Origin: Balanoglossus misakiensis
Lineage: Eukaryota > Hemichordata
Assembly: GCA_040954595.2 (NCBI GenBank)
Contig: CM082590.2
Coordinates: 9,920,001-9,984,000, forward strand
Length of the DNA: 64,000 nucleotides
Direction of reading: 5' to 3'
Below the pieces are notes generated by a model. It saw nothing but the letters and a program-made list of their open reading frames with translations, was not told the origin of the DNA and did not search any database. The position numbers and the translations under genes were made by a program. Below, piece by piece: positions 12,728-24,914 of the stretch; the stretch's first letter is position 1, and each line of letters begins with the position of its first letter.

Positions 12728-12757
12728 CGCGGGGTAATATCTTGTTATTACCCCGCG
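12728..12757. repeat. Perfect 12-bp inverted repeat (hairpin) with 6-nt loop
   Basis: CGCGGGGTAATA at 12728-12739 is followed by TCTTGT and then TATTACCCCGCG at 12746-12757, a perfect stem. It is not followed by a T-tract terminator, and no gene abuts it. Confidence 0.95.
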
Positions 12758-12977
12758 AAAGAGCAAATGCAAAACAAGGGGCATACAATTACATTCAAAC
12801 ATTGTTTTCATGACTTTGAAAACATGTTTAAATGAACAAAAATCACCTTAGTGATTTTGAAAGAAGAAAACTGTGGCAAAATTACCGTTGAATATTCCCC
12901 AGAAAAAAGATAGTGTCTAACGAATCGTGTGCCACGAATGTTTAGATGTACCATCTTCTTCTATGGGAGTATTAAAC

Positions 12978-13145
12978 GTATACGGTCATCAATGCAAATT
13001 TAACCACAATTACCACGGGCAAATTGAAATATAGCCAATCACAGATTTTCGGTGTGTAGCAAACAGGAAAAAATACGCCATCGCAAATTCAGAGACGACC
13101 TTTTGACCTGATATATGCATATGTAAATTAGACGTGACCGTATAC
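12978..13145 (+). mobile_element. Short inverted-repeat element (MITE-like), copy 1
   Basis: It begins GTATACGGTCA and ends TGACCGTATAC, an exact 11-bp terminal inverted repeat. Internal blocks ATGCAAATTTA, CCAATCACAGATTT and ATGTAAATTAGACGTGA are shared in the same order and orientation with the element at 14211-14388. The length of 168 bp and lack of coding are typical of a non-autonomous DNA transposon relic. Target duplication is uncertain, possibly TA. Confidence 0.7.
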
Positions 13146-14210
13146 GCTTTCACAGGAACAATGCCACGCTTTCAGACACAGTAGAGATATGCAAGCTCAC
13201 TTTTTACTGTTGATGGATCAGCTGACATCAGCGAGGGATTTCCTTCCACAGAGGCCACACAATTGCCTTTCGAGAAGTTCTCCTAAATCCTCAAACAAAT
13301 GGTCACCATCCCCGCATGCCTGTTTATGTCCCTGTGCTCGGCATCCTGGCAAATTTTCGATGATAAAATTCCGTCCTCGCAACACGATGTGTTGAGCGTG
13401 AAAATTGCGACACAAATGAAGTGGCGTGCACCAAGAAACACCTGGTGAATCTGCTAATTTATGCATTTATTTATGCGCGGCCACTCTCAACCAATAGAAA
13501 TCCTCACAAAGATATGTGCACGTTCAAATCGCAAATTAGCTGGGAACAAAGCAGTGTGTACTTCATGATACGTTTTGTTGACGTACTGTAAGCCGGATAA
13601 AGCGCCCGCGTCGTGCGTTCGTTCAGAAATACAGAAAACTAACCTAACATCACAAAACGTTAGAAATAAAAAAATCTGTTATATCCATTTCATGGAAACT
13701 CATCTGTATTCTTCCAAACGTGCCAACGTATACACGTTTGATTTCATCAATATTAAAAATATTATATTTTGACATTATAAATTAAATGCTTACAGAAATA
13801 TTTTTGGACACAGCTCTGTGTTCACCTTTTGAACTACTGCATTCGCCTTGACATTTTCCTATTTGTGAGTTTATGCGAAATTCACTTCATATATATGTTG
13901 TAATTTGTATTAAAACATTGAAAGCATTTTGAAATGATTAATTTAATCCCCCGTCCATCGACATATGCATTGTATACGCGACGAACAATTCGTTGAAGGT
14001 CGCAGGTGTTGAGATCGAATTGCATTCTGGGTAAGCATACCATTTTGGTCAGGACCCGTTGTCACGTAATAGGGACCAAATACCAAGATGTCTGACGGCG
14101 GGAAAAAGTATCGTTTGTTTCCGGTTTCCGCTCAAAGGATATTTCAAATCTTTAACACATGCGCAGAGTTTATTCTGATTTACGGCAATCGTCTACGCGC
14201 TTGTTAAAGG

Positions 14211-14388
14211 TACACAGTCACCTATGCAAATTTAGCCATGAAACCATGGGAAGTTGAGATCTGGCCAATCACAGATTTCCACTAGAGTGGCCACGCGAAA
14301 AGAAGTGCGCCACCAAATGGTCATTAGAAGACTTCGTCCATCGTTTTCAACATATATGGGCATATGTAAATTAGACGTGATTATATAT
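14211..14388 (+). mobile_element. Short inverted-repeat element (MITE-like), copy 2, diverged
   Basis: It shares ATGCAAATTTAGCCA, GGCCAATCACAGATTT and GGCATATGTAAATTAGACG with the 12978 copy, same order and orientation, about 1.2 kb apart. Its termini have decayed (TACACAGTCACC on the left, ACGTGATTATAT on the right). The ends are approximate. Confidence 0.65.
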
Positions 14389-15869
14389 TTAAAATGCAGG
14401 GCATGACATATCAACCAACTGTCTGCTGATTCATCAAAAGTATGAAAATAAAGCGAGTTGATTTTTAAGGGGCAGATAGTCGGAACGCGCGAGAGGGAAA
14501 CAGACGGGCAGAGGGAGTCAGATGGATGTATCGGTTGCTGCCATACAGAATATAAAACAGGGACGGGCAGACAGACAGCGAGACAGATACACACACAATG
14601 TGGTCAATTGAACGACTGATGGGCCTACGGACCGCGACGACCCGGAGCGAAATTCCATTCCCTCTGAAAACAACTCTGCTGAAAAGTTCACCCACTTCTC
14701 AACGCTGCAGATGACAAGCGAAGAGTGAATATGACAAGTGGGGGGTTGGCCGGCAGTTGACGGAGTCTGATCGATGACCGCCCGGCGGGATGAAAAATGA
14801 GCCGATGTAAGACTTGGGGTCCCGCAAGCTCCTTGTAAGTGTAACAAGCCAAGAGCAACAGAAACAACTGACAGCCAGTAAAATGATAAGGTCACGGGGT
14901 CAGACACATTCTCTATCATGTGGCAGTATTCATTATTTGTTCCTATGTCCACTACATGCTGTCAACTGAATACCCGTGTCAGCCACGTCAACATACTGTT
15001 CAATCATCCTCTACACTCTCGCAGACGCGCTATGCTCACTGTACACCGGAAGTCCGGTTTTTGACGATCTTGCTCCTGAAATATCACTCTCAATTCAGTT
15101 TTTCGACAACTTCACACAAAATACACGGAAACTATTCAAGTGCACACCAAAGCGATAATATTTTGACCCCTGTTTACGGGTTGCATACGCATGTTACAAG
15201 ACCCATCGATAGGAGAAGTACACAAGTTGGGCAAAAGTAGAAAATGTAGACTGTTTGGAAAGTGCACCACAGACAGCCAGAGAACAATTGCAGCGTACGA
15301 CTTTGACGAATGGCCTGAGAAGTGGTTGAAAAATTTTAGGAGAGACCCCTGTGTCAGACCCCATCTTAATCATCGAGATGCCTAGTCTGATTCTAAATAC
15401 AGATGTCAGCCACGGCACCCCACCAGACTTGTATTTTATCACGTAAATCTAAGTCAGACTCCCCTTTTTTAAAATTGATGTCTGTACGGCGGAGCGAGAA
15501 CAGAAGTAGGTAAACCGGTGAACCCTACTCGAGAATGGTGTTAATTCGGTCGGCTATCAGCTGAGGCGAAAACGCCAGTACCGAAAGGCGCTTTTCTCTG
15601 GGTACTAGTTTGAGGGGTGGGAAAAAAACAAAGCTCCCCAAGCGCGCTTTAATCCCCAAGATAGTCATGAGAAAGCTAGAAACGAAGAGATGTCAAGAAA
15701 ACTGGCATCGGATGTTCTCCAAGATGACAGTCGTGACAAATGAGTTTTGCGAAATAATGAGGTCAAAGCGTTAGCACGTTTCATATCAACTGACAAGTGA
15801 CATACATTCGCCTAGAAAACACACATTCTTATTCTTCATAGCACGTGTCAACCAACAAAACAAATGTCT

Positions 15870-15870
<1 letters not shown>

Positions 15871-15962
<92 letters not shown>
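15871..15962. repeat. (AG)n microsatellite, 92 bp
   Basis: An uninterrupted AG dinucleotide run. Poly(Arg-Glu) and poly(Leu-Ser) open frames across it on the two strands are artefacts. Confidence 0.98.
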
Positions 15963-15965
<3 letters not shown>

Positions 15966-16173
15966 CACGTCTGACCACCAGAAAATCATCGTTCGATCTG
16001 GCAGCCCAGAGGACAGAAAAACACAACAACGCACGCATACCAATATAACAGATGCATTCAGTTCTTAGCCACAAATAAAAAAACGACACCGAAGGCTTTA
16101 ACAAGATAAGACAGATAGGCAAGTGGGAGAATTATATCGTATTTCATAAGGCTGAATTTAGATTAATTTATCT

Positions 16174-16193
16174 TAATTAATCATAATTAATCA
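16174..16193 (-). promoter_or_regulatory. Tandem PBC-HOX binding sites (2 x TGATTAATTA)
   Basis: The minus strand reads TGATTAATTA twice in direct tandem with no spacer. A further GATTAATTT lies just left, at 16161. TGATNNAT is the bipartite consensus of Pbx/Exd-Hox heterodimers, and the TGATTAAT variant is preferred by Dfd/Scr-type Hox proteins. That makes an auto- or cross-regulatory input from Hox4/Hox5 plausible. Binding is inferred. Confidence 0.6.
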
Positions 16194-18588
16194 AACGCAA
16201 CCACTTAGTTATAGGGAATGCAGTGTTCATATCGCGGAATTGCTCATGACGTGTTACTGATGAAGAGAGAACTGATTGAGAGGGAGAGAGGGGGGGGGCA
16301 GGCAGAGGCAGACAGACAGGCAACGAAACGAACATGACTCTGTTCAGGGACACTGCCAACCGTTGCATATTATATCAGAGTAATAGGAGATGAGCTAAAA
16401 TGTAGCAACACACATTTTGTCAAAATGTACAGTGTAATACAAAGTAACAACCATATTGTTAACAATGGTGTGTTTTGTAAAGGGAACTGGGAGCATACAT
16501 GAGGAATAGAACAAGTGAAGTAATCCTGAAAAAACCCAAAGGCAGCACACATCATTAACTCGCCAATCAACAAGTTGCTTTTTCTATCTGATACTTCTAC
16601 CACAATAAAATGTCAGTCACTGGTTAAAAGCTGTAAATATGATCGCCGACTATGAACATCATTACCTGAACCACAGCCTACATTTTCTGCTAGGAAATTG
16701 TCGCCCCAAAACTACCTACTCCCGCTTGGCATAGATGTGGCTTATTGTGATAAAGGCTAAATTTACCAGGACAGTGTTTTGAAAATATGTCTGTTAGGGT
16801 TTACAAGATAGCAGCATTCGTCCTTGTCGTTTTGGGCCTTGTTTACACTATGGAAACCATGCACTAATAATACAACAGTCTAGTTTCCTCTCAAAATCCT
16901 GGTAAATTCTGATCCACTTCGGTAAACTTGCTTGATCTTCTAACACGCGAGTATTCATTAGTAACATTTCTGGACGAACAATGATTTTGTATTCGACGTG
17001 GTTTTTTTTCGCGCGGGATACTTTGTCGGCAGCCGAACGACATATGGGATGAAAAGACAAGATGGCTGATTTTCGCATAGGCGGTGTCGTTAAACCAGGT
17101 TGTGCATAATTGAAACAGACATACGATAGTATTTAGCACGAGAGAACCTCATAAGAAACAAAGGTACACGATAAACAGACAAAGAATACCCCTTAAATTG
17201 TCCCATGGGACAGTTCAGCGGACCTTTGCTTCTCCCACCGAGGAACAATAAAATGTCTGGCATAAACACCACTTTTGTTTTGCCTGTAGTCTGAGAATAT
17301 TGTTGTGCGATGTGGGCATGTTTTGCGTTGGAAGACAGAGCTGACTTACTAGAAAAAAAAATAAAACAGAGACAATTTGACAGACGGTTAAAACGTGACG
17401 AAGGGAAATTCTCAAGGCTGCGTTCAAGGGAGTTCATCCGCGAGTTGACATGATAAATATCTATCTGATCACCCTATAGTCAGTGTTACTCAATTCACCT
17501 TTAGAGAAAATATTTGTGATTTTTTAATAGCGTGACTAAAGCTTGGGTATCAGAAAACGCTACCGAATGTATCTAATTTAAAATTATCATCAATTTCATA
17601 ATTTTCTCCTGGCAGACGACAATTTTTGATATCTCAGGATGGGATCTACATTTTGTAGTGCGTTGACCCAAAGATGGCTATGTAATTAACAATTCAAATG
17701 AATCGGGCCGTGGATGGAAGCGCAAAAGACAAAGGGAGACTGGGGGGTTGGAGAAAAAGGATGCGGCATGTTTTTGAGGTTCGGTTTTTGTCGATTAAGG
17801 CTCTTTTCATTTATAGCTGTGGCAAGGACACGGGCGGCGGGGTTTTGAAAACCTACAAAATCTCTGACTCGTTTGTAAAGCGTGAGTCTGTGCGACATGT
17901 AGCCTTTAAAGATATCAATTAGTCGAGAGTCCAGCTAGGTCGGGGTACGAGGGCCTGTCTATTATACTATTCACCCAACCGATTCCCTCAATTCCCTTAA
18001 AATTAGAAGCTAAAAACAACTGACATGTCACATCACTTTGACAGACACATATACGTTTTTGGAGAGCGGTTCCTGGATGACCTAAATCGGTGACATCATG
18101 AAGAAAACGGGGTGTAAAATTGACAGAATCACAAAAGCCAAGACGACTTGGTCTCACCTTGTGTCCCGCACATCTGGAGACGAAGGAACGACAGTTGGCC
18201 CCCAAAACAAACTGATCTGACAGAAAATGACCCCAAATTGGGCGTAAAGATGTGAAAATTCACCAACCATTCAAGCGCCATGATGCATATTCTGTGTGGG
18301 TCAGGGTACTCGTCTCAGCTGGGCGGAATTTTCCGTCGTTTTAGTGTATATTCCACGCCCGCCATGATTTGAACGAGGCGATTCCCGACGCGCCGTTCCT
18401 CGAGTCTTCGAGCAAAGATGTCTCGCTATTTATTCCAACACAGAGAAGAGTCAACAACACATTCTGCTCGATTTGGGCGAAAAATTTCAGTCAAAAATTT
18501 GTCCTGAGAAAGTCCAGACAAATTTTATGATCTCATAAATTTTCTTGTTTAGTGTCCCATAGAGGAAAAAAGTGTACGTTTATGGTGG

Positions 18589-18611
18589 TCACGTGATACC
18601 GCTCCGCCAAT
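18589..18611 (-). promoter_or_regulatory. Orphan Hox-type promoter module (CCAAT + TCACGTGA) without a visible coding gene
   Basis: TCACGTGA at 18589-18596 and CCAAT at 18607-18611 are separated by 10 bp, with the same order, orientation and spacing as the Hox4 and Hox5 modules. In gene orientation it shares ATTGGC and TATCACGTGAC with the Hox6 module and a GCGGT block with the Hox5 module. I see no Hox-like coding start in the roughly 250 bp to its left. It lies 10.7 kb upstream of mir-10 on the mir-10/Hox4 strand, so a primary mir-10 or distal Hox4 transcript is a natural candidate. Confidence 0.6.
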
Positions 18612-21600
18612 GGCGTGGCAGTATAGCTGCGTAAAAGTACAAATCATTCGACTAGTTTTACGGAATATCCATAAATTTTATTGCTGTTTTTCAATGGATT
18701 GGCCTTGTGAAACCCATAAAAGTGTCTTTTAATCTCCTTTTTCCATCGCACCCTTTGTCTTTCCAAACTCATACGAGGCAGTGCGTCTTAATTAGGGCTC
18801 AGTTCGTCGGCTCAAACCTCCGCGCGCAAGAACGCGGCTGGGATACACTTTTTCGACGCTCCTCACCATGTTCCTTCTATGTAGGATTTGCATTGCTGGA
18901 GTTACCGGCTATAGGTATGGAAATACGATTATCACACCCCTCTTTGGGCGCTCAAGATTGTGTTGTGGTTTTCTTGTTTTTCACCTAGCGGGGATTATCA
19001 CGAGTGTATGTACGTCAGTATGACGAACAAGGAACCCCATAGGAAATATGCTTTCGCAGACAGCGACACCTAATATAGAGGTGTCACTCATGTTTTGGGA
19101 ATCGACGCGTCTCAAAAATCGCTCCGGAAGCCCTTCAACTTCAACCGCAAAATTAGCATTTTTGCTCGAAGCTGGCGCAACCGGATTTGTTAGTGTCACC
19201 CACAGGCAAGAAAAAAATGTGCTCAATTTCAAACAGACGACCAGTTACTTGGTACAGATTACTTGGTATGACATGATGATGTAACAAACGGTGATTTTGG
19301 GAGTTCGTCTTCTCTGTATGACCAGGGGAACAATTTAATATTAATTTATGCCGTAAGCAAAATAACTTCCAAGTGTATGCTTCGAGTTGGCCGCCATGTC
19401 TACTGAAGTTGAGTTTATACAGATACCCGGCTTGCCTTCGCGAAGGGAAGACGCAACTGCCAAAGTACAGACAAGAAGACGGGTGTTTGGTAAACTTTTA
19501 CACCCCAAGTACATGCAAAATTGGGCCTCTATTATCAAAAGATTTTAGCATAACAAAAGGTTGTATAAATTAGTTATTCGATGAAGGGACAGGTTCCATG
19601 CGTCGTGACTAAGATAAAAATTCGATATTGATTGTTTGTTTTCATAATATCAGAGTTCCAAAACATTACACATTGCACGTAGACATTCCTAAAATACTTT
19701 TGACATATTTTGAATAACAGTCTACAAGACTTTGCTAGGTGTTATATATGTGTATGACTGTATTATAAAGCGCCCTCTCTTCTATAAAAGTATTCAAAGC
19801 AAAATACAAATATAAAACGTACATACTAAACACATTTCTGACTTGTGGTGTTTAGAAACTATCTTTGAGTACGTGTGCATATGTGTATTACACATATGCA
19901 TATATTCAAAATGATATACGTTAAATATTTAATGTATAAAAAAACCATATCTGCGAAATTAATTTCAAAGTTGATTTAAAAATAATAATATAAACGATAT
20001 AGAAATAATGCATAAAAGTAGAGGTTGACTTTGAATATAGTATTAGTAATTTGTAAACACAAACTGTCAATTTTTGGCGGGAAGCAATCCATCCTCTGTC
20101 GTTTTGTCTGGCCTTGTATCGTTTTCCACAACTGTGTGTTTTATTGGAGGGACGTGAGTTCTCAAGGCCGTGCTATATTTGAACGACCTTGTAGCCTATA
20201 TACCCGTGTTTTCCTTGTGGGAAAACAAGTGAATTTTAGAATAGATAAAACATTTCCGTGAAAACGTAGTCTACAAATTTCTAAATATTTTTTAATACTT
20301 TCATTTTATATTCCTGCAGCTATATTTTCTTTCTTTTTTTTCTTTTCAATTTCCCTATAAAATACCGTGCTTCTACAGTCAAATTACTGGCATCCAACAT
20401 TAACCAAAATGATTTCATAGATACCAATAATAATATTACATTGTGATTAAAATTCCAATAATTTAATTGTTATGCAGAGCACTAAGCTTTCTAATTTTCC
20501 CGATTTTGAATATTTTACATCCTATTGAAGTTACTAAAATAAATGACCCTAAGCGACCCATTTACCTCCATGCATTTAATGTGTTTATTATAAATATGAT
20601 TCCACGGGTATAGTTTTAATGGGTTATGCTGTCATGAATATTTAAATTAAGAAAATGGAGGGTATGTTGGTCTGAAAGACGCCAAACTTTCAAATAAAGT
20701 TTAGGATGATTTCGTCTCTTCTCTTGGTCTCAAAATTACCGCGTTATAAGATAGGCAAACGCCAACTGGGATATGCTAAAACGCCTAAAAACAACAGACG
20801 CTTACCCGCACTGAATGAAGACGTGATCACCCGTGTCTACTGATTATACCGGCCAAGTAAATTGAAAAAAAAAATATTTTCAATGCCCTAGATTTTACTA
20901 TTTTATATAGGGGTTTGCAAGGGAAAAAATAACTGATAAGACGACGGATTAGAATAGGATATATTTACACCTTCATGGTCTGATATTGTTGTTGACGTGT
21001 ATCAACCTGGTGACCTCATCTGCATCTTTGTACAGGTGCATGAATTAGATGTGCAGGCTGCTAAAATATTGCTGGCCGCAACAGCAAAACGAGTTGCCGG
21101 TCGAGATATTTACTAGGCTAGCAGAGACATAAAATGTAGCAAGAAATTGAATGAACGGTAGCTGAAATTGTTACATTGTTTCTGTGCGGCAGTCTCTGTT
21201 TTCGTTCATTCTATTCATGGACACTGTCAACTCAGACAATTATGGAACGACGCAAATGAAATAACCGCGAAACATTTGTTCGAGACGAAATTACAGACTG
21301 ATTTCTAAACTCAAAATATTCCAACATTCCGGTGTTTCACAGAAACATATTTGTCGACAGCTAGACAAACGCTTGTTAAAAATGTCATGAGATTATAAAA
21401 CTTGCTAGTTGATGATAGAAACTGGAATTCTCGGGCCTGCCAACTAGTGGATATTTACAAAACGAATTTCATTGTAAATGAAGACAGATTTTCGAACATT
21501 GCACTCGTGGTAAATTTCCAAACTCAAATAGAGTCAAAAGCGCACCTCAGCGCAGGCATTCTCTCATATTTCCTGATGACATTTTGTGAAGAAACTATCG

Positions 21601-24600
21601 TACAGACAACCACTTTTTATCGTCTGGTCGCACTTCGCGCACGTGCTGTATTTGCAGGAGGTCTTTTCATGAATCGCACGAATATCACATTTTTTCTGTC
21701 AAAATTCGTTCCTTAATCTTTATGTAGTGATATGTATTATGTTAGAACATATTCTTCCGTTCAATGCATCTTAACCTTTGAAAAAAAATCCCCTTGTCTG
21801 AGAAAAGCTACATTCTAAGCCATCAAAAATCTTGGTTCTTTCCTCTCTTCGAATAGTAATACTTCATATTTCATACTTTCTGAAAGTCTAGGGAATTGTT
21901 CTTCAGTGTCTTCCTACATAATATAGGGTTTTGTGTCAAAAGCTTAGACAGTTGTCTGTCACAAGACAACAACCTAGGGCAGACGACAGCATCCATCTTG
22001 TGTAATCGGTTATCGGACGACATGATTCAGTTTAACTTTTACACGTTTCCCGCCTTTCTGTATTTTTCTGTAGGCTTACTGATCTGTCGCCAGTTTCATA
22101 TTTTTCGTTTCTCTGTAGATGGATCACATCATACATTTCCCCTGACCATACAGGCGCGATTAGGTGTCAACGAGTTTTGAAAAATAAGAGGGAATATATA
22201 ATCGTTCGTTCCTAAACGCTAGAGTTTAAAATGCATTCAGAAAGTTTGCTTGGATAAGACAGGTTTCTACTTTCATGTCTAGGTAATTTCTTGTACCTAG
22301 ATCCGGCGAGACCCAACAACCGATAGAGAAATATCGACCGACACTCACACTTTCTTTCCTGCAAGACATATTTGCGACCACCCCATCACGGCTAAATCGT
22401 CACAGCTTGTGGCTATGAAACGTTGTCATTTTATCCAAGATTTGGCGGGCAAAAGCTACATTGTGTCCGATAAAATCGCCATCCCTTGGAAAGATATTTC
22501 CCGCTCTTTTGGTCCACAACAAAACTGCTGTTTACCGAAATTCCACAAAGGCCATGGCTGTCTTATTATATGAAGGAACGACTATGAAATATTAATATTA
22601 CAAATACTAAAATTAGGACAAATGTGAATACACGATTATCTATTTTTAGTTGTTTTCCTACAATTGTGTTTTGGCGGGAGCTACTGTTAAGCACAGAAAT
22701 TGTCGCGCTCGGCATGTGTGCTTGCACTGCCGATTATTATTTCTCCAATTTATAACTGAACATGCAAATATTCCCATATTATTGACTTGCAATAGGAGCA
22801 TCTTAATGTTCCTTTCCATATTTTCTTGATGATTTATCGTTTCTCGCTCAGCTTGGTGCACCTTTCTACTGACAGGCGCTCGTCTTTCGAACAGAAAATC
22901 GTTCTCGCCGATAAAAAAAAACCCCACTAGACAAATGGAGAAACAGAATAACGAGCACAAAGCACGTTGACAGTTTTAAAGTACCCAAAAACAAGCGAAA
23001 AAGGAGTATGTGAATAAACAACAGTAAGTTACGAAAACAGAAATAAACTTGGACCAAAAATATATGTCAGTTGTCGGTACACCTACAAGTCTTGTTAGTT
23101 GTATTTGAAAAAAATCGATTTGTCGGTAGGACGCAGTCACCAAGTCTGCATGGCTTACTCCATTTCTGGAGCCAAAGTTAGTAACAATTTGACCACGAAG
23201 ACACCTCATTTGTTTCAACACATGTAAAGGGGACGGTCAAACAGGACTTAAACCGACAAATATGAGCAATTCAGGCGCTGTATGGCCAGTAGACGACATT
23301 TAAAATTGTCAATATTTTACAAAGAAGACGCCATGTTAAGATCAAACATGGCGCGGGAATGGCAATTTAATTTCGACGCCGCAAGACTAATTCCACTCAA
23401 TGCGCTATTGACGACAAAAATACCTATGTAAACATTCTTCACGTTTCGGTGATAATTGAATTAGGAAATCAAAGATTAGATTTCACATTTTGATTTTTTG
23501 AAGTATAGATTGCATTCATGCTTTGGAATTGAATTATGAATTTATGTAAAGTTATTTAATTTCTTCCCCGTTCACTTTTCATGACATATCAACTCACATC
23601 AATAAGTTAAGAATGATACTGAATTTATTATTATTGTTGTTGTTTTCCTGATAATTCGTATTTGTCCTAGGTGTGTTTAGTTATGCGATAGTGTTTTGGC
23701 GCGCAACCATATGGTGTCAATACGATAACCCGCCATTTTTGTATAGCCTGGCCTTTCATGATAGCCGTGACCTTTGTTGTCTGATTTAAAAATATCCAAC
23801 TCCTATAAACAAATCCAACAGGCAGTGTTTAGTAAGCTTTGGGGTGACTTGTTCCAAAACTGTAACTATTATAGGATCTCCTATCAAAAATTTAGGCTAA
23901 CTCTTGCTTGTCGTTCACAATTGTCAAAAAAGACAAACTACAGGATTTGACGCCAGTTCTGGGAAAATTAATGAACAAGCAATCCAAACAGTAAATTAAA
24001 AGACCATTGTCTAGCATTTTCATTGAAAAAAATCAATTTTGGTGATTTTTTTTATTGTTGACGGCGCAATAGTTTTCAGGCCACTGGCGCCATTTTGATT
24101 TCAGTCCAGTGAATGTAATTTAGAATCAGAGATCAAGCGGGTTGTCAACGTCAAGCTTTTGATTTGCTTCATTTCCGAATACAAGGTAAAACGTGTTGTT
24201 TTGTCTTTGCATTAATGAGATTTCAAGCACGCTTGTTTGAGCAATATTGATAAGCTGGGCTTGTTTTTTTCAGCCGGGGCGCGACTACTAACTAGTACTC
24301 GACCGACCGTACTCGTCCTCGTTCGGTGGGTCTTGTTAACAATACAGGGGCGAAAATGGTCAGACAAGATTCGGCTCGAACGCCGGCCAAATTCCCAACA
24401 TGGTTTCGCTGAACAACAGCACACGATAAAAGGACGAAAACGCGACAAAAATGACACAAATCTAGACAGAATTTCTTAAGAGTCAGAGCTAGTAACCGAG
24501 CGCAGAGTACAAATCTGACGTTTGTACTTCTAACATGGCGATCCTCAGGCGTTGTTCTTTTGTTTGTTGACAGCTGTGCCATAGCGTTCCGGAACGCAGT

Positions 24601-24891
24601 ATTCGCGTCCTTTGAATTCTTATTTTCGTAGCCCATCCATCCGCGCATCCATCAAAAAATGTGCATGTGTCTTGAATCCAATATGTCGTCATTTTATCGT
24701 GATATAACCGTATAGGAGATATTCACAATTTTTTTTAGAGAAAACAGTTCCAATTTACTACCGTCACTCTGTACGGTGGCACTGGGCCTGGCCATAGGTT
24801 TGTACATAAACAGTATAGATGTAACGTTGTCAGAGTATAGAAGACCCCGGGTAAGTATATTTCTAAATTTGAAAATGATAGACAAAAAATA

Positions 24892-24914
24892 ATAACAACA
24901 ACAACAACAACAAA
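24892..24914. repeat. (AAC)n trinucleotide run
   Basis: ACA/AAC triplets following AATAAC. Short and nearly perfect. Confidence 0.85.

Noticed and set aside
14518-14952. 144-codon minus-strand frame
   Set aside because: It includes imperfect ACAG repeat sequence and has no recognisable domain or splice context.
15191-15385. 64-codon plus-strand frame with a protein-like end (AYDFDEWPEKWLKNF)
   Set aside because: Short, with an 82-codon frame overlapping on the other strand and no splice or poly(A) support; not enough to call a gene.
15786-16122. Poly(Leu-Ser) and poly(Arg-Glu) open frames
   Set aside because: They are translations of the (AG)n microsatellite at 15871-15962.
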